NCBI RefSeq assembly: GCF_016599145.1
Contig: NZ_JAENKO010000042.1
Coordinates: forward strand, 1-40,507
Reading direction: 5' to 3'
Origin: Tomitella cavernea
Lineage (GTDB): Bacteria; Actinomycetota; Actinomycetes; Mycobacteriales; Mycobacteriaceae
Length of the DNA: 40,507 nt
Both the position numbers and the translations under genes were made by a program. Position 1 is the first letter of the stretch, and every line of letters starts with the position of its first letter. Positions 8,129 to 22,595 of this stretch are shown in pieces. A model generated the notes under the pieces. It ran no database searches. It was not told the DNA's origin and saw only the letters and a list, made by a program, of their open reading frames with translations.

Positions 8129-10320
8129 ACAACATCGTCACCCTGATCCGTCAGGACTTCGGGCAGGCAACACGCAATGTGATTCCAGCAATGGTGCTCG
8201 TCGGGGTCGTGCTGATCCCTTCGTTCTTCGCATGGTTCAACGTACTTTCAAGCTGGAAACCATTCGAAAATGTCAGCAACCTCAAAGTCGCTGTGGCCAG
8301 CGCCGATGAGGGATTTGAAAGCAATCTGTTCCCGATGCGGCTCAATGTGGGCGATCAAGTGATATCACAGCTGCGGGCCAACAGCGACATCGACTGGCAG
8401 TTCGTCTCCAAGGACGAGGCCATTGATGGCACGAAATCCGAGGAATACTACGCAGCGATCGTTCTGCCTCCGGACTTCAGTCAGAAGATGCTTACTTTTC
8501 TGTCGCCCGGCGCGTCGCCTGTGAAGATCGATCTCTATGTGAACGAGAAGAAGAACGCGCTCTCGTCGCTGATCACCGGAGAGGCTGCGACAGAGGTCTC
8601 GACGCAAATCAATACAAGTTTCACGCAGACGCTTGACGAGGTCGGCTTAGCCTTGGTGTCGTCTCTGGCCACGCATCTTGAGGATTCAAACGCGCAGGAA
8701 ACCTTGGATAACCTCGAGTCGGCGGTCGGTAAGATCTCAGTGCAGTTGAACTCCGCTGCCGGCACGGCGGGTATGTTCGCGGGTTTGCTCTCGTCTGCCG
8801 ATTCCCTCCTGTCGAGCACTGGTTCTCTCGCCTCGTCGGCATCTCAAGCGGTCCAGGACACCACCGGCGCGATCGGTCGGGGGGCGGAGTCCGTGAGCTC
8901 GGTGCAGGGCGTGCTGACGTCGGCCTCGGAGCTGTTGTCCAAGGTCTTCACGGTGAATGCCGACAGCTACGACGCGCTTCGCGCTGAGATCAACCGGATT
9001 CTCGGTCAGGCGCCTGCGACACAACCGGCTGGAGACGGGCTCGCGCAGGCGTCCGGGATGGTGGATGAACAGGTCGCGGGGTACACGCGGCTACGCGACC
9101 AGTTGAGAGCCCAGGAAGCGAAGCCCGGCCTCGACCTCGTGACCAGGGAGGCGGTGGGTCTGCTGGCGGACCGTGTCGATGCCGTCATCGACCGTCAGGA
9201 GGCACTCAAGCAGCGGCTCGACGCGGCTGCGTCCTCCGCGTCGCAGGGAAACGTGGATCGTGAGGCAACGCGCAATGCGATACTCCAAGATGTTGATTCC
9301 GCGCAGTCCGCGCTCGCCGACGCCCGTGATCAGTACACGAATAGCCTGCAACCGCAGCTCGCCCGTCTCGCTGCCGACCTGCAAGCGGTGCAGGGCAGTT
9401 TCGGCGGTATCGGTCGGGATCTGCGCGCAGCGGAGCAATCGCTGGCCGCCGGCGCGGGCTCGCTGAGCGCGGGCCTGTCGGACGGCGAGACTGCGGCCCG
9501 GCTGCTGGCGAGCGACCTCGGCGAGTCCGCTGGTACCTTCGCCCAGCTCGAAAAGGCCCTCCAGGATGCGTCGAACTCAGGCGATCTGAGCGAAGTGTCC
9601 CGGATCATCGGCTCCGATCCGGCGAAGTTCGCCGCGGAGCTCGCCTCACCGGTCAGCCTGGATACGATCCCGGTGTTCAAGGTTGACAATTTCGGCTCCC
9701 AGATGGCGCCGCTGTACTCGGTGCTCGGTCTCTGGGTGGGGGCACTGCTGCTGTCGGTGCTCATCCGCACCGAGGTATCCCGGGATGCTCTTCCGCCGCT
9801 GAGCCGTCCGCTTCGCCCGTGGCAGGAGTATTTCGGTCACTACGCGATATTCGGCGGGCTCGCATTCCTGCAGAGCACGATTCTCTTTGCCGGTCTCATC
9901 GGCTTTGTCGGTGTCCGCCCCGCCCACCCTTTCCTGTTGATTCTCGCAGGCTGGGTCATGTCGTTCGTCTTCTCGCTCATCACCTATACGCTCGTGCTGG
10001 CATTCGGGGAGGCGGGCAAGGCGATAGCAGTCCTCCTGCTGGTCGTGCAGATCTCCGCGGGCGGGGGTGCGTACCCGTTGGCCGTGTTGCCACAGTGGTT
10101 CCAGAACATCAGCCCCTTCGTCCCCGTCTCCCACGCGACGAGTGCCGTGCGCGCGGCCATCGCCGGGATCTATGAAGGCGACTACTGGAAGGACCTGGGC
10201 TGGCTCCTGCTGTTCATCCTTCCTGTCCTGTTTATCGGTCTGGTGTTGCGCCTGGCGGTGAAGAAGTTCAACGACGACCTGAACTCGTCGCTTGAGGGGA
10301 CCAAGCTGATGAGTGTGTGA
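8125..10320 (+). CDS. YhgE/Pip domain membrane protein, second of a pair
   Basis: 731 residues, ATG overlapping the previous stop by 4 bases. Same architecture as its neighbour: N-terminal helix (VGVVLIPSFFAWFNVLSSW), NLKVAVASADEGFESN, YYAAIVLPPDFSQKM, a Ser/Ala-rich coiled-coil stretch (about 190-500), then an ABC-2-like membrane domain with FGEAGKAIAVLLLVVQISAGGGAYPLAVLPQWFQNISPF in outline and a last helix near 695-715. It lacks the extra C-terminal helices of the first protein, so the two are diverged paralogues rather than a recent duplication. Coupled translation suggests a heteromeric complex. Cargo or role is unknown; Pip-type proteins are candidate exporters or envelope machines. Confidence 0.87.
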   Translation: MNNIVTLIRQDFGQATRNVIPAMVLVGVVLIPSFFAWFNVLSSWKPFENVSNLKVAVASADEGFESNLFPMRLNVGDQVISQLRANSDIDWQFVSKDEAIDGTKSEEYYAAIVLPPDFSQKMLTFLSPGASPVKIDLYVNEKKNALSSLITGEAATEVSTQINTSFTQTLDEVGLALVSSLATHLEDSNAQETLDNLESAVGKISVQLNSAAGTAGMFAGLLSSADSLLSSTGSLASSASQAVQDTTGAIGRGAESVSSVQGVLTSASELLSKVFTVNADSYDALRAEINRILGQAPATQPAGDGLAQASGMVDEQVAGYTRLRDQLRAQEAKPGLDLVTREAVGLLADRVDAVIDRQEALKQRLDAAASSASQGNVDREATRNAILQDVDSAQSALADARDQYTNSLQPQLARLAADLQAVQGSFGGIGRDLRAAEQSLAAGAGSLSAGLSDGETAARLLASDLGESAGTFAQLEKALQDASNSGDLSEVSRIIGSDPAKFAAELASPVSLDTIPVFKVDNFGSQMAPLYSVLGLWVGALLLSVLIRTEVSRDALPPLSRPLRPWQEYFGHYAIFGGLAFLQSTILFAGLIGFVGVRPAHPFLLILAGWVMSFVFSLITYTLVLAFGEAGKAIAVLLLVVQISAGGGAYPLAVLPQWFQNISPFVPVSHATSAVRAAIAGIYEGDYWKDLGWLLLFILPVLFIGLVLRLAVKKFNDDLNSSLEGTKLMSV

Positions 10321-10708
10321 TCGCTTCCACGGATAGAAGCCTTACCCTATTATCTGCCAGGCTGAGTTGAGTGGCCTGCTGCGGTGTTCTCGGAAAGTGA
10401 AGCCTCTCAGGTGCAGATCGCGGAGCAGTGAGGTCCGTCCGTGTGGACTGCCTCCATCAAACACGGGACACTTCGAAAGAGCCGAAACGATGCCGCGACT
10501 GCCCCCGATTCAAGTGAGCCGAAGCCTTATCGCCATGCACTTGCACAGCCTCAGGGGCGACAGGTCCGTCCTTGCCGGTCGCACATGACCCGCGGATCTG
10601 TCAGAAGCGCCAGGCTTATTCCGTTTGCGGCATATGCTGCCCGTCGTGCTGCTAAGTTCGCATCATGGCTGAGATTGGCAGCGCCGCAACCGCGGAGCAC
10701 GCCGCGCG
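10321..10708. other. Intergenic region, no gene supported
   Basis: About 390 bp between the second YhgE gene and the orphan gene. Short open frames exist (for example one starting MPRLPPIQVSRS at about 10489), but none has a convincing ribosome site or protein-like composition. No strong terminator hairpin was seen after 10320. The base composition still looks lower in GC than the gad region. It could hold a decayed gene. Confidence 0.5.
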
Positions 10709-11104
10709 GTGTCCGCGAGTGGGCTCGCAGTGGAAGGGCCGTGGGGCCATTCATTCGGTTCCGTCGACCTCGACCTCGACCTCGACCTCGACCTCGACGT
10801 CGCGTCGGGCGGGGTGATGGTGATACCGGCGCCGGTCGGCTGCGTGCGCCACGTGCTCATGCTCACGCTTTGCGGGCGGCAGTATATCCACAGTGGCGAG
10901 CTGTCGATCCTCAGCTTCGACAATCAGCCCCGCAATGTTTTCGCGCAGTCGATGATCGTCCGGATGGACGCAGTGGACGAGATCGAACGGTCTGTGCGCG
11001 TGCGCGAACTCATCGAGGAGGAGCGGCGCTGGAACTCGTCACTGTCGGCACGGCGCAACCGCATGTACACGATGGAGCGCCTCCACCCGCCCGTGGAGGT
11101 GTGA
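10709..11104 (+). CDS. Orphan protein with (Asp-Leu)5 tract
   Basis: 131 residues from the GTG at 10709, with GGAG about 11 bases upstream. An ATG at 10816 (MVIPAPVGC) would give 96 residues and omit the repeat. Order: short variable N-terminus, the tract VDLDLDLDLDLDV encoded by five CGACCT hexamers, a hydrophobic middle (VMVIPAPVGCVRHVLMLTLCG), then a charged helical C-terminus (DAVDEIERSVRVRELIEEERRW). I do not recognise a family. It lies 70 bp upstream of the glutamate decarboxylase on the same strand and may be cotranscribed. The coding C-terminus looks real; the N-terminal limit is uncertain. Confidence 0.5.
   Translation: MSASGLAVEGPWGHSFGSVDLDLDLDLDLDVASGGVMVIPAPVGCVRHVLMLTLCGRQYIHSGELSILSFDNQPRNVFAQSMIVRMDAVDEIERSVRVRELIEEERRWNSSLSARRNRMYTMERLHPPVEV
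10765..10800 (+). repeat. Hexanucleotide microsatellite CGACCT x5
   Basis: Five perfect CGACCT units (10765-10794) and a sixth variant CGACGT. In the frame of the orphan gene they encode alternating Asp-Leu. Being a multiple of three, slippage would change the number of DL pairs without a frameshift. Confidence 0.9.
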
Positions 11105-11174
11105 CAGGCAAGGCACGCACGCGCACATTCGAGAACCAGGCATTGATGCTTCAACCACGGAGGGAACACTTACC

Positions 11175-12566
11175 ATGACGCTTCCACGCACCAGCGGGCC
11201 CAACCGCACCGGTACCATCGCCCCCGCATACACCGGGCGGCTGAGCACCGATCCGATTCCACGCCTGCGGATGCCGGACTCGGAGATGGAGCCGGCGGCG
11301 GCCTACCGGTTCATCCACGACGAGCTCATGCTCGACGGCAACTCACGGCTCAACCTCGCCACATTCGTCAGCACGTGGATGGACCCCGAGGCCGACAAGC
11401 TCATGGCCGAGTCCTTCGACAAGAACATGATCGACAAGGACGAGTACCCCTCGACTGCTGCGATCGAGGCCCGGACCGTCGCGATGGTGGCCGACCTGTT
11501 CCACGCGCAGGGCCTGTCCGAGACGGACCCGGCCACGGCCACCGGGGTGAGCACCATCGGCTCGTCGGAGGCGGTGATGCTGGCGGGGCTGGCGCTGAAG
11601 TGGCGTTGGCGGCAGCGCCGGGAGGCCGCCGGCCAGGACGCCACCAGGCCCAACCTGGTGCTCGGGTCCAACGTGCAGGTCGTGTGGGAGAAGTTCTGCC
11701 GCTACTTCGACGTGGAGGCGAAGTACCTCCCTATGGAGCCGGGCCGGTATGTCATCACCCCCGAGCAGGTACGGGAAGCGGTGGACGAGAACACGATCGG
11801 CGTCTGCGCGATCCTCGGCACCACCTTCACCGGCGAGTTCGAGCCCATCGGGGCGATCTCCGAGGTGCTCGACAAGCTGGCAGCGGACGGCGGACCGGAC
11901 GTGCCACTGCACGTCGACGGCGCATCCGGCGGGTTCGTCGCCCCCTTCCTGCATCCCGACCTGGAGTGGGACTTCCGCAACCCGCGCGTGGTGTCGATCA
12001 ACGTCAGCGGTCACAAGTACGGGCTGACCTATCCGGGCATCGGGTTCGTGGTGTGGCGCAGCGCGGAGTACCTGCCGGATGACCTGGTGTTCCGCGTCAA
12101 CTACCTGGGCGGCGACATGCCCACCTTCACGCTGAACTTCTCTCGCCCCGGAAACCAGGTGGTCGGCCAGTACTACAACTTCATCCGGCTCGGCCGCGAG
12201 GGATACCAAGCGATCATGGAGACGCTGCGGGACACCGCGGTGTGGATCGGAAAACAGGTCGATCAGATCGACGGACTGCGCCTCGTCAGCGACGGCACGG
12301 CCATCCCGGTGCTCGCATTCGAGCGCGACACGACGGACGGTTACACGGTGTTCGACGTCTCCCACGAGCTGCGGTCCCTGGGGTGGCAGGTGCCGGCCTA
12401 CACGATGCCGGAGGGCGCCGAAGACGTCGCGGTGCTGCGCGTGGTGGTGCGCGAAGGGTTCAGCAGGGACCTCGCGGCGCGGATGGTGGACGACCTGAAG
12501 ACGGTGTGCAAGAGGCTCGAAGGGGGCGTGGAGATCAAGTCGGCGGCCAGGCACTTCGCCCACTGA
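11175..12566 (+). CDS. gadB: Glutamate decarboxylase
   Basis: 463 residues, close to the 466 of E. coli GadA/GadB. It is a PLP enzyme that converts L-glutamate to GABA and CO2, consuming a cytoplasmic proton. Family features in order: LNLATFVSTWMDPEAD, the GSSEAVMLAGLALKWRW substrate/PLP phosphate region, GTTFTGEFEPI, HVDGASGGFVAPF (the Asp contacting the PLP ring nitrogen) and the PLP-binding Lys281 in INVSGHKYGLTYPG. The ATG at 11175 has GGAGGGAA upstream. The next gene, a ThrE-type exporter, starts 9 bp downstream, so the two should share a transcript. A GABA-consuming enzyme, GabD2, lies 24 kb away. Confidence 0.95.
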   Translation: MTLPRTSGPNRTGTIAPAYTGRLSTDPIPRLRMPDSEMEPAAAYRFIHDELMLDGNSRLNLATFVSTWMDPEADKLMAESFDKNMIDKDEYPSTAAIEARTVAMVADLFHAQGLSETDPATATGVSTIGSSEAVMLAGLALKWRWRQRREAAGQDATRPNLVLGSNVQVVWEKFCRYFDVEAKYLPMEPGRYVITPEQVREAVDENTIGVCAILGTTFTGEFEPIGAISEVLDKLAADGGPDVPLHVDGASGGFVAPFLHPDLEWDFRNPRVVSINVSGHKYGLTYPGIGFVVWRSAEYLPDDLVFRVNYLGGDMPTFTLNFSRPGNQVVGQYYNFIRLGREGYQAIMETLRDTAVWIGKQVDQIDGLRLVSDGTAIPVLAFERDTTDGYTVFDVSHELRSLGWQVPAYTMPEGAEDVAVLRVVVREGFSRDLAARMVDDLKTVCKRLEGGVEIKSAARHFAH

Positions 12567-12575
12567 AGCACGGCG

Positions 12576-13982
12576 GTGCCCGAACACTCCCCGCCGGACG
12601 GGACGCATGACCGCGACTACGTCCACAGGGTGCTCGATGCGGCGTTGCGCGTCGGCTCATTGCTGCTGTCGAGCAATTCGGGCACCGCGGATGTCGCGGC
12701 GACGATGTCCGCCATCACCGGGGCCTACGGGCTGCGGCACACGCAACTGGACGTCACCGCGACGACGATCATCCTGTCGGTGCCGCGCGGCGTCGAGGGC
12801 GCGCCCCTGACGGCCATGTGGCACGTCCGTGGGCGCTCCCTCGACTACACCAGGCTGCACGCCGTCCTGGATTTTGCGCAGCAGGTGGCCGACGAGCGGC
12901 CGGACCTGGACTGGGTGCACGAGCGGATCGACGAGCTGGATTCGGCCCCGCCCCCGTACAACACCTGGGTGTCCACCGTGGCGCTGGGCGTCATGGCGGC
13001 GAGCTTCTCGGTGCTGCTCGGCGCCGGTCTGGTCGTGGTGGTGATCGCGGCGGTGACGACGTCGATGATCGACAGGATCGGCAGGTTCCTCGCCGGCCGC
13101 GGCCTGCCGTTGCTGTTCCAGCAGGCAGTGGCCGGGCTCGTCGCGACAGGCGTGACCCTCTCGCTCGACGCCGTCGGCAAGCTCCCCGAGGGCGCCAACC
13201 CGTCGCTCGTCGTCGCGGCGAACATCGTCGCGTTGATGTCCGGCATGGCCATCGTGTCCTCCGTGCAGGACTCGATCACCGGCTACTACCTGACGTCCGT
13301 CGGCCGGATCATGGAGATCCTGCTGTCGATGGTGGGGATCTTCGTCGGGGTGGGGGCGGCGCTGCGTATCGGCGACGCGCTCCACATCGACGCCTCGGTG
13401 AGCCCCGAGTCCGTGGCCGGTTGGCTGAGCGTGCCGGTGATGGTGGCGGCGGGCGCGGTGGGCGCGGCGGCAGCCGCCGTGTCCAGCTACGCCCCGGCCC
13501 GCGCCGCCGGGGCGGCGGGCGCCGCCGGGTCGCTCGGCGCGTTGATCTACTTCGGGATGATGCACCTGCACGCCGGCAACGTGGCCAGCTCGTTCGTCGC
13601 CGCCACCGCGATCGGCCTGGCCGGCGCGGTGGTCGCGCATCGATTCTCGGTGCCGCCGCTGGTCATCGTCATGTCCGGGATCGTTCCGCTGGTGCCCGGG
13701 GTGACCACCTACCGGGGATTCGTCACGCTCGTCGACGGGCATTCGGCGCAGGGCCTCGGCACGCTCGTGGTGGCGGCAGGCACCGCGGTGGCCCTGGCGG
13801 CGGGCGTCGTCTTCGGTCCACTGCTGGCACCGGTGACGCGCCGCGAGATCCGGCAGATGCGGCGGCTGGGGGCCGAACTGGGGCCGCGGTTCGACAGCCG
13901 GTGGTCGCGAGTGCCGACGCTGGCGGGCATCGATCTGCGCCGTCGGCACTTCACACACCACCATCGGCGGCGGCCGCGGTGA
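12576..13982 (+). CDS. ThrE-family threonine/serine-type exporter
   Basis: 468 residues, GTG start (weak ribosome site, perhaps translationally coupled to gad 9 bp upstream). C. glutamicum ThrE is about 489 residues. The N-terminal soluble part (about 1-125) matches the ThrE/DUF1212 domain with SNSGTADVAATMSAITGAYG and RLHAVLDFAQQVADE. About ten membrane helices follow, including the C-terminal half with PPLVIVMSGIVPLVPGVTTYRG, the ThrE_2 signature. Known members export threonine or serine by proton antiport. Placement next to glutamate decarboxylase, instead of threonine genes, suggests another cargo such as GABA or glutamate; that is inference. Confidence 0.88.
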   Translation: MPEHSPPDGTHDRDYVHRVLDAALRVGSLLLSSNSGTADVAATMSAITGAYGLRHTQLDVTATTIILSVPRGVEGAPLTAMWHVRGRSLDYTRLHAVLDFAQQVADERPDLDWVHERIDELDSAPPPYNTWVSTVALGVMAASFSVLLGAGLVVVVIAAVTTSMIDRIGRFLAGRGLPLLFQQAVAGLVATGVTLSLDAVGKLPEGANPSLVVAANIVALMSGMAIVSSVQDSITGYYLTSVGRIMEILLSMVGIFVGVGAALRIGDALHIDASVSPESVAGWLSVPVMVAAGAVGAAAAAVSSYAPARAAGAAGAAGSLGALIYFGMMHLHAGNVASSFVAATAIGLAGAVVAHRFSVPPLVIVMSGIVPLVPGVTTYRGFVTLVDGHSAQGLGTLVVAAGTAVALAAGVVFGPLLAPVTRREIRQMRRLGAELGPRFDSRWSRVPTLAGIDLRRRHFTHHHRRRPR

Positions 13983-14021
13983 CGGCCGATCCGGTGGCGC
14001 CGGGGCCGATACGATGCGGGC

Positions 14022-14699
14022 ATGACCGCTGAGCACGCCGCGACCGCAGACGCCGACCGGACGGACCCGGACCTCGCCCGTATCGTCCGCGACACGGTCG
14101 CCGTCGTGGACGCGCCGGAACAGGACGGTACGGCCGTGGCCGTCTGGCACATAGACGTGGGCCCGGACATCGGCCTGGCACGTCCGTGCGGCGCGTGGCT
14201 GCTGGACGGAGACGACAACGGGGACCAGGTACGGGCCCTCGTCCGCGGCCGCAGGATCCTGGCCACCGCGGCGGGCGCGCGCGCCCTGGCGAGCCTGCAC
14301 CCGGAGATCGACGGCTGGATCGACGGCGACGCGACGGTGCGGGGCGTGCACGACGAGATCGACGCGTTGCAGCAGGCGTTCGAGCAGCATCTGCGGGAGA
14401 CCGGCCGCAGTTTCGTCGCGCCGGGGTGGCCGCAGGTGCCCGCGGGGCTCGACCCGGACGCGTCGGCCGTCCTGCAGATGGCGGCGGACACGACGGGGGG
14501 CGACGACGGGACCGGGGCGGCGCTCGCGCTCAGCCGCCGTCTCGCGGATCTCGCCGACACCTGGCAGAAGGTGGAGAGGCAACGGCTGGCCAGGCAGTTC
14601 TTGCGGGGCCGCGGCGGCGACGCCCACCGAGCGCTGCCCGTCGCGCTGCGCCCCGGTGGGCGGTCCGCAGGTGAGGGTGCGGCCGCCGGGAAGGATTGA
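14022..14699 (+). CDS. Conserved-looking hypothetical protein
   Basis: 225 residues, ATG at 14022. It is an acidic, soluble protein without membrane helices. The middle part (about 40-130) looks globular: [24 protein letters not shown] and [27 protein letters not shown]. It then has a helical segment ([17 protein letters not shown]) and a basic C-terminus. I recognise no family or active site. It follows the exporter gene by 39 bp and precedes cysK by 56 bp on the same strand, so it may belong to either transcript. Confidence 0.7.
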   Translation: MTAEHAATADADRTDPDLARIVRDTVAVVDAPEQDGTAVAVWHIDVGPDIGLARPCGAWLLDGDDNGDQVRALVRGRRILATAAGARALASLHPEIDGWIDGDATVRGVHDEIDALQQAFEQHLRETGRSFVAPGWPQVPAGLDPDASAVLQMAADTTGGDDGTGAALALSRRLADLADTWQKVERQRLARQFLRGRGGDAHRALPVALRPGGRSAGEGAAAGKD

Positions 14700-14755
14700 C
14701 GGCGCAGGGGGGTTGTCCGAAGAGACGCTGGTTTCTCCGCACGAGAGGATTCGAC

Positions 14756-15687
<932 letters not shown>

Positions 15688-15691
<4 letters not shown>

Positions 15692-16299
15692 CGGCGGTGG
15701 GGCTCACCGGATTGCGGGGCCTGTCGGTGGCCGTACGCGAGGACCTGGCCGCGGCACGGTCGCACGACCCGGCCGCGCGCGGCGACCTGGAGAACGCGTT
15801 CGTCTACTCGGGCCTGCACGCTATCTGGGCGTACCGCGCCGCGCACGCGATGTGGCGGAGGCCGGGGCTGCGAGCGCCGGCACGCCTGCTCTCGCAGCTG
15901 GTGCGCGGGCTCACCGGCATCGAGATCCACCCGGGCGCGCGGATCGGCCGCCGCTTCTTCATCGACCACGGCATGGGCGTGGTGATCGGCGAGACCGCGG
16001 AGATCGGCGACGACGTGATGATCTATCACGGCGTCACCCTGGGCGGCACGTCGCTGGAACGCGCCAAGCGGCACCCCACGCTGGGCGACCGGGTCACCGT
16101 CGGCGCGGGCGCGAAGATCCTGGGCCCAGTGACGATCGGGGCGGACAGCGCGGTGGGCGCCAACGCGGTGGTCACCCGCGACGCCCCGGCGGACTCCATC
16201 GTCGTCGGCATCCCCGCGCAGGCCCGCGCCCGCAAACCCGCGCAGCATGAGCCGCTGGTCGACCCCACCAGCTATGTCGATCCGGCGATGTACATCTGA
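15688..16299 (+). CDS. cysE: Serine O-acetyltransferase
   Basis: 203 residues from the GTG at 15688 that overlaps the cysK stop (GTGA). It transfers acetyl from acetyl-CoA to L-serine, giving the substrate of CysK. A helical N-terminal part ([22 protein letters not shown]) precedes a left-handed beta helix of hexapeptide repeats: [33 protein letters not shown], in which the Asp-His pair is catalytic, then YHGVTLGG and [20 protein letters not shown]. It is the short form of the enzyme without the long N-terminus of E. coli CysE. The C-terminal tail ends SYVDPAMYI; an Ile at the very end is the residue type that inserts into the CysK active site. Confidence 0.95.
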
Positions 16300-16337
16300 G
16301 AGGCCCGCACGGTCGACTGCGCTGTACATTCGGGACC

Positions 16338-17474
16338 GTGGAGAAACACGCCCGGGTGGCCGTCATCGGCGCGGGGCAGGCGGGACTCTCCGCCGCCCAC
16401 CACTTGATCCGGCGCGGGCTGAACAGGGACCGGCTGGTGGTCCTCGACGCCTACCCGGGCCCCGGTGGGGCGTGGCGCCACCGCTGGCCTTCCCTCACGC
16501 TGAGCACCGTCAACGGGGTGCACGACCTGCCGGGCATGCCGTTCACCGAGGTACTCGACGCCGGGCAGGACCCGTCGTCGGTGCCGGCGGCGGAGGCGGT
16601 GCCGCGCTACTATTCCGCGTACGAGGAGCGCGAGGGCATCGCCGTGCGCAGGCCGGTGCGTGTCCACTGTGTGAGTGGCGGCGGGGTGAGCGACGGCGCC
16701 GACGAACGGTTCCGCATCGAGGCCATCGGCCCGGACGGCGTTATGGAGGCCTGCGTCGACGGGCTGGTCAACGCCACGGGCAGCTGGGAGCGTCCGTTCA
16801 TCCCGCACTATCCGGGCGCGGAACTGTTCCGCGGGCGGCAGATGCACACCAGGGACTACCGCGGGCCCGACGAACTGGCGGGGAAGCGGGTCGTCGTCGT
16901 GGGCGGCGGCATCTCCGCGGTGGACATCCTCGCCGAGGTATCGCAGACGGCGGACACGCTGTGGGTGACGCGCACCCCACCGCGGTTCTCCGACGAGCCC
17001 TTCACGGCGGAGGTCGGCCGGCGCGCCGTCGCCCGGGTGGAGGACAGGGTGCGGCGCGGCCTGCCCCCGGGCTCGGTCGTCTCCGTGACGGGAATCCCGT
17101 GGAACCCGCGATACCGCGACGCGCAGCGGCGGGGAGCGCTGCAACGTCGCCCCATGTTCACCTCGATCACCGAGCACGGGGTGCGGTGGGCGGACCCGGC
17201 CTGCGACGAGCATGCCGACGTCATCGTGTGGGCCACGGGATTCCGCAGCGCGCTCGACCACCTGGCGCCGCTGCGGCTGCGCGGACCGGGCGGTGGGATC
17301 ACGATGACCGGCCGGCTCGCGACGCGGGTTGCGGGGCGCCCCCGGCTGCATCTGATCGGTTACGGGCCGTCGGCCAGCACCATCGGCGCCAACCGGGCGG
17401 GACGCGCGGTGGCGGCGGAGCTGCTGGAGGCACTGACGATACCGGTTTCCGATGGTCCGGGTTCCGATGAGTAG
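16338..17474 (+). CDS. FAD-dependent monooxygenase-like oxidoreductase
   Basis: 378 residues, GTG start. An FAD-binding Rossmann motif is at residues about 7-16 (VAVIGAGQAGLSAAHHL) and an NADPH-binding one at about 180-190 (RVVVVGGGISAVDILAE). Between them lies FRGRQMHTRDYRGPDE, close to the flavin-monooxygenase fingerprint FxGxxxHxxxY. A C-terminal VIVWATGFRSALDHL matches the ATG motif of the class. Members oxygenate nitrogen, sulfur or carbonyl groups of small molecules; the substrate here is unknown. It follows cysE by 38 bp and is closed by a strong terminator, so it may be the last gene of the cysKE transcript. Confidence 0.85.
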   Translation: MEKHARVAVIGAGQAGLSAAHHLIRRGLNRDRLVVLDAYPGPGGAWRHRWPSLTLSTVNGVHDLPGMPFTEVLDAGQDPSSVPAAEAVPRYYSAYEEREGIAVRRPVRVHCVSGGGVSDGADERFRIEAIGPDGVMEACVDGLVNATGSWERPFIPHYPGAELFRGRQMHTRDYRGPDELAGKRVVVVGGGISAVDILAEVSQTADTLWVTRTPPRFSDEPFTAEVGRRAVARVEDRVRRGLPPGSVVSVTGIPWNPRYRDAQRRGALQRRPMFTSITEHGVRWADPACDEHADVIVWATGFRSALDHLAPLRLRGPGGGITMTGRLATRVAGRPRLHLIGYGPSASTIGANRAGRAVAAELLEALTIPVSDGPGSDE

Positions 17475-17563
17475 GACTCCGGCGCGGAGGGTGCGCGACG
17501 CCGGTTAGGTTCCGTCGTAGGAAATCGGGCCGGGGAGGGGCGGCCGCCGAGGACCGCGCGCAC

Positions 17564-17604
17564 GCTGGCCGTAGCTGATTACTCGCTACGGCCAGCTGTT
17601 TTCC
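17564..17604 (+). terminator. Intrinsic terminator after the monooxygenase gene
   Basis: A perfect 12-bp stem, GCTGGCCGTAGC (17564-17575) with GCTACGGCCAGC (17585-17596), a 9-base loop and a following TGTTTTCC. It lies 90 bp after the stop at 17474 and insulates gltBD from the upstream genes. Confidence 0.85.
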
Positions 17605-17642
17605 TGAGGGGCCCGGCGCGCTGCGGATCACACCCGCGGAAT

Positions 17643-17673
17643 TTGCCTCGTCGGCCGTCGCGGCTGCTATGAT
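17643..17673 (+). promoter_or_regulatory. Candidate gltBD promoter with long leader
   Basis: TTGCCT (17643-17648) and TATGAT (17668-17673) are separated by 19 bp and resemble sigma-70 boxes. They lie just after the terminator at 17564. If used, the gltB message would carry a leader of about 260 bases (to 17939). No gene and no known riboswitch was recognised in that leader; short open frames there lack ribosome sites. Confidence 0.4.
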
Positions 17674-17939
17674 TGTTGTGGCTTTCCTTCGGCTATGTCC
17701 ATTGGGTATTCCGGGAAACGTCAGCACACTGGTCAACGTCGCCCAGTGGGGTCGGTGGTCGGCGCGCAATTCTGCTGCGCGCGGCCGGACGAGTGTGCCT
17801 ATCTTTCTTCCCTCATCGGTCGAGGTTCTCTCGTCCCCGGGTGCCCAGCCCCGGTGACCAGCCCGCCGGATCTTCGAGATTCCGCGCGTCGTCCACCTGA
17901 CCTGCTGAAACACCAGTACGCAGCGAGAAGGGAACGACG

Positions 17940-22587
<4,648 letters not shown>

Positions 22588-22595
<8 letters not shown>

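Noticed and set aside
10481-10588. Short gene starting MPRLPPIQVSRS
   Set aside because: No ribosome site and no protein-like pattern; probably chance in a lower-GC intergenic stretch.
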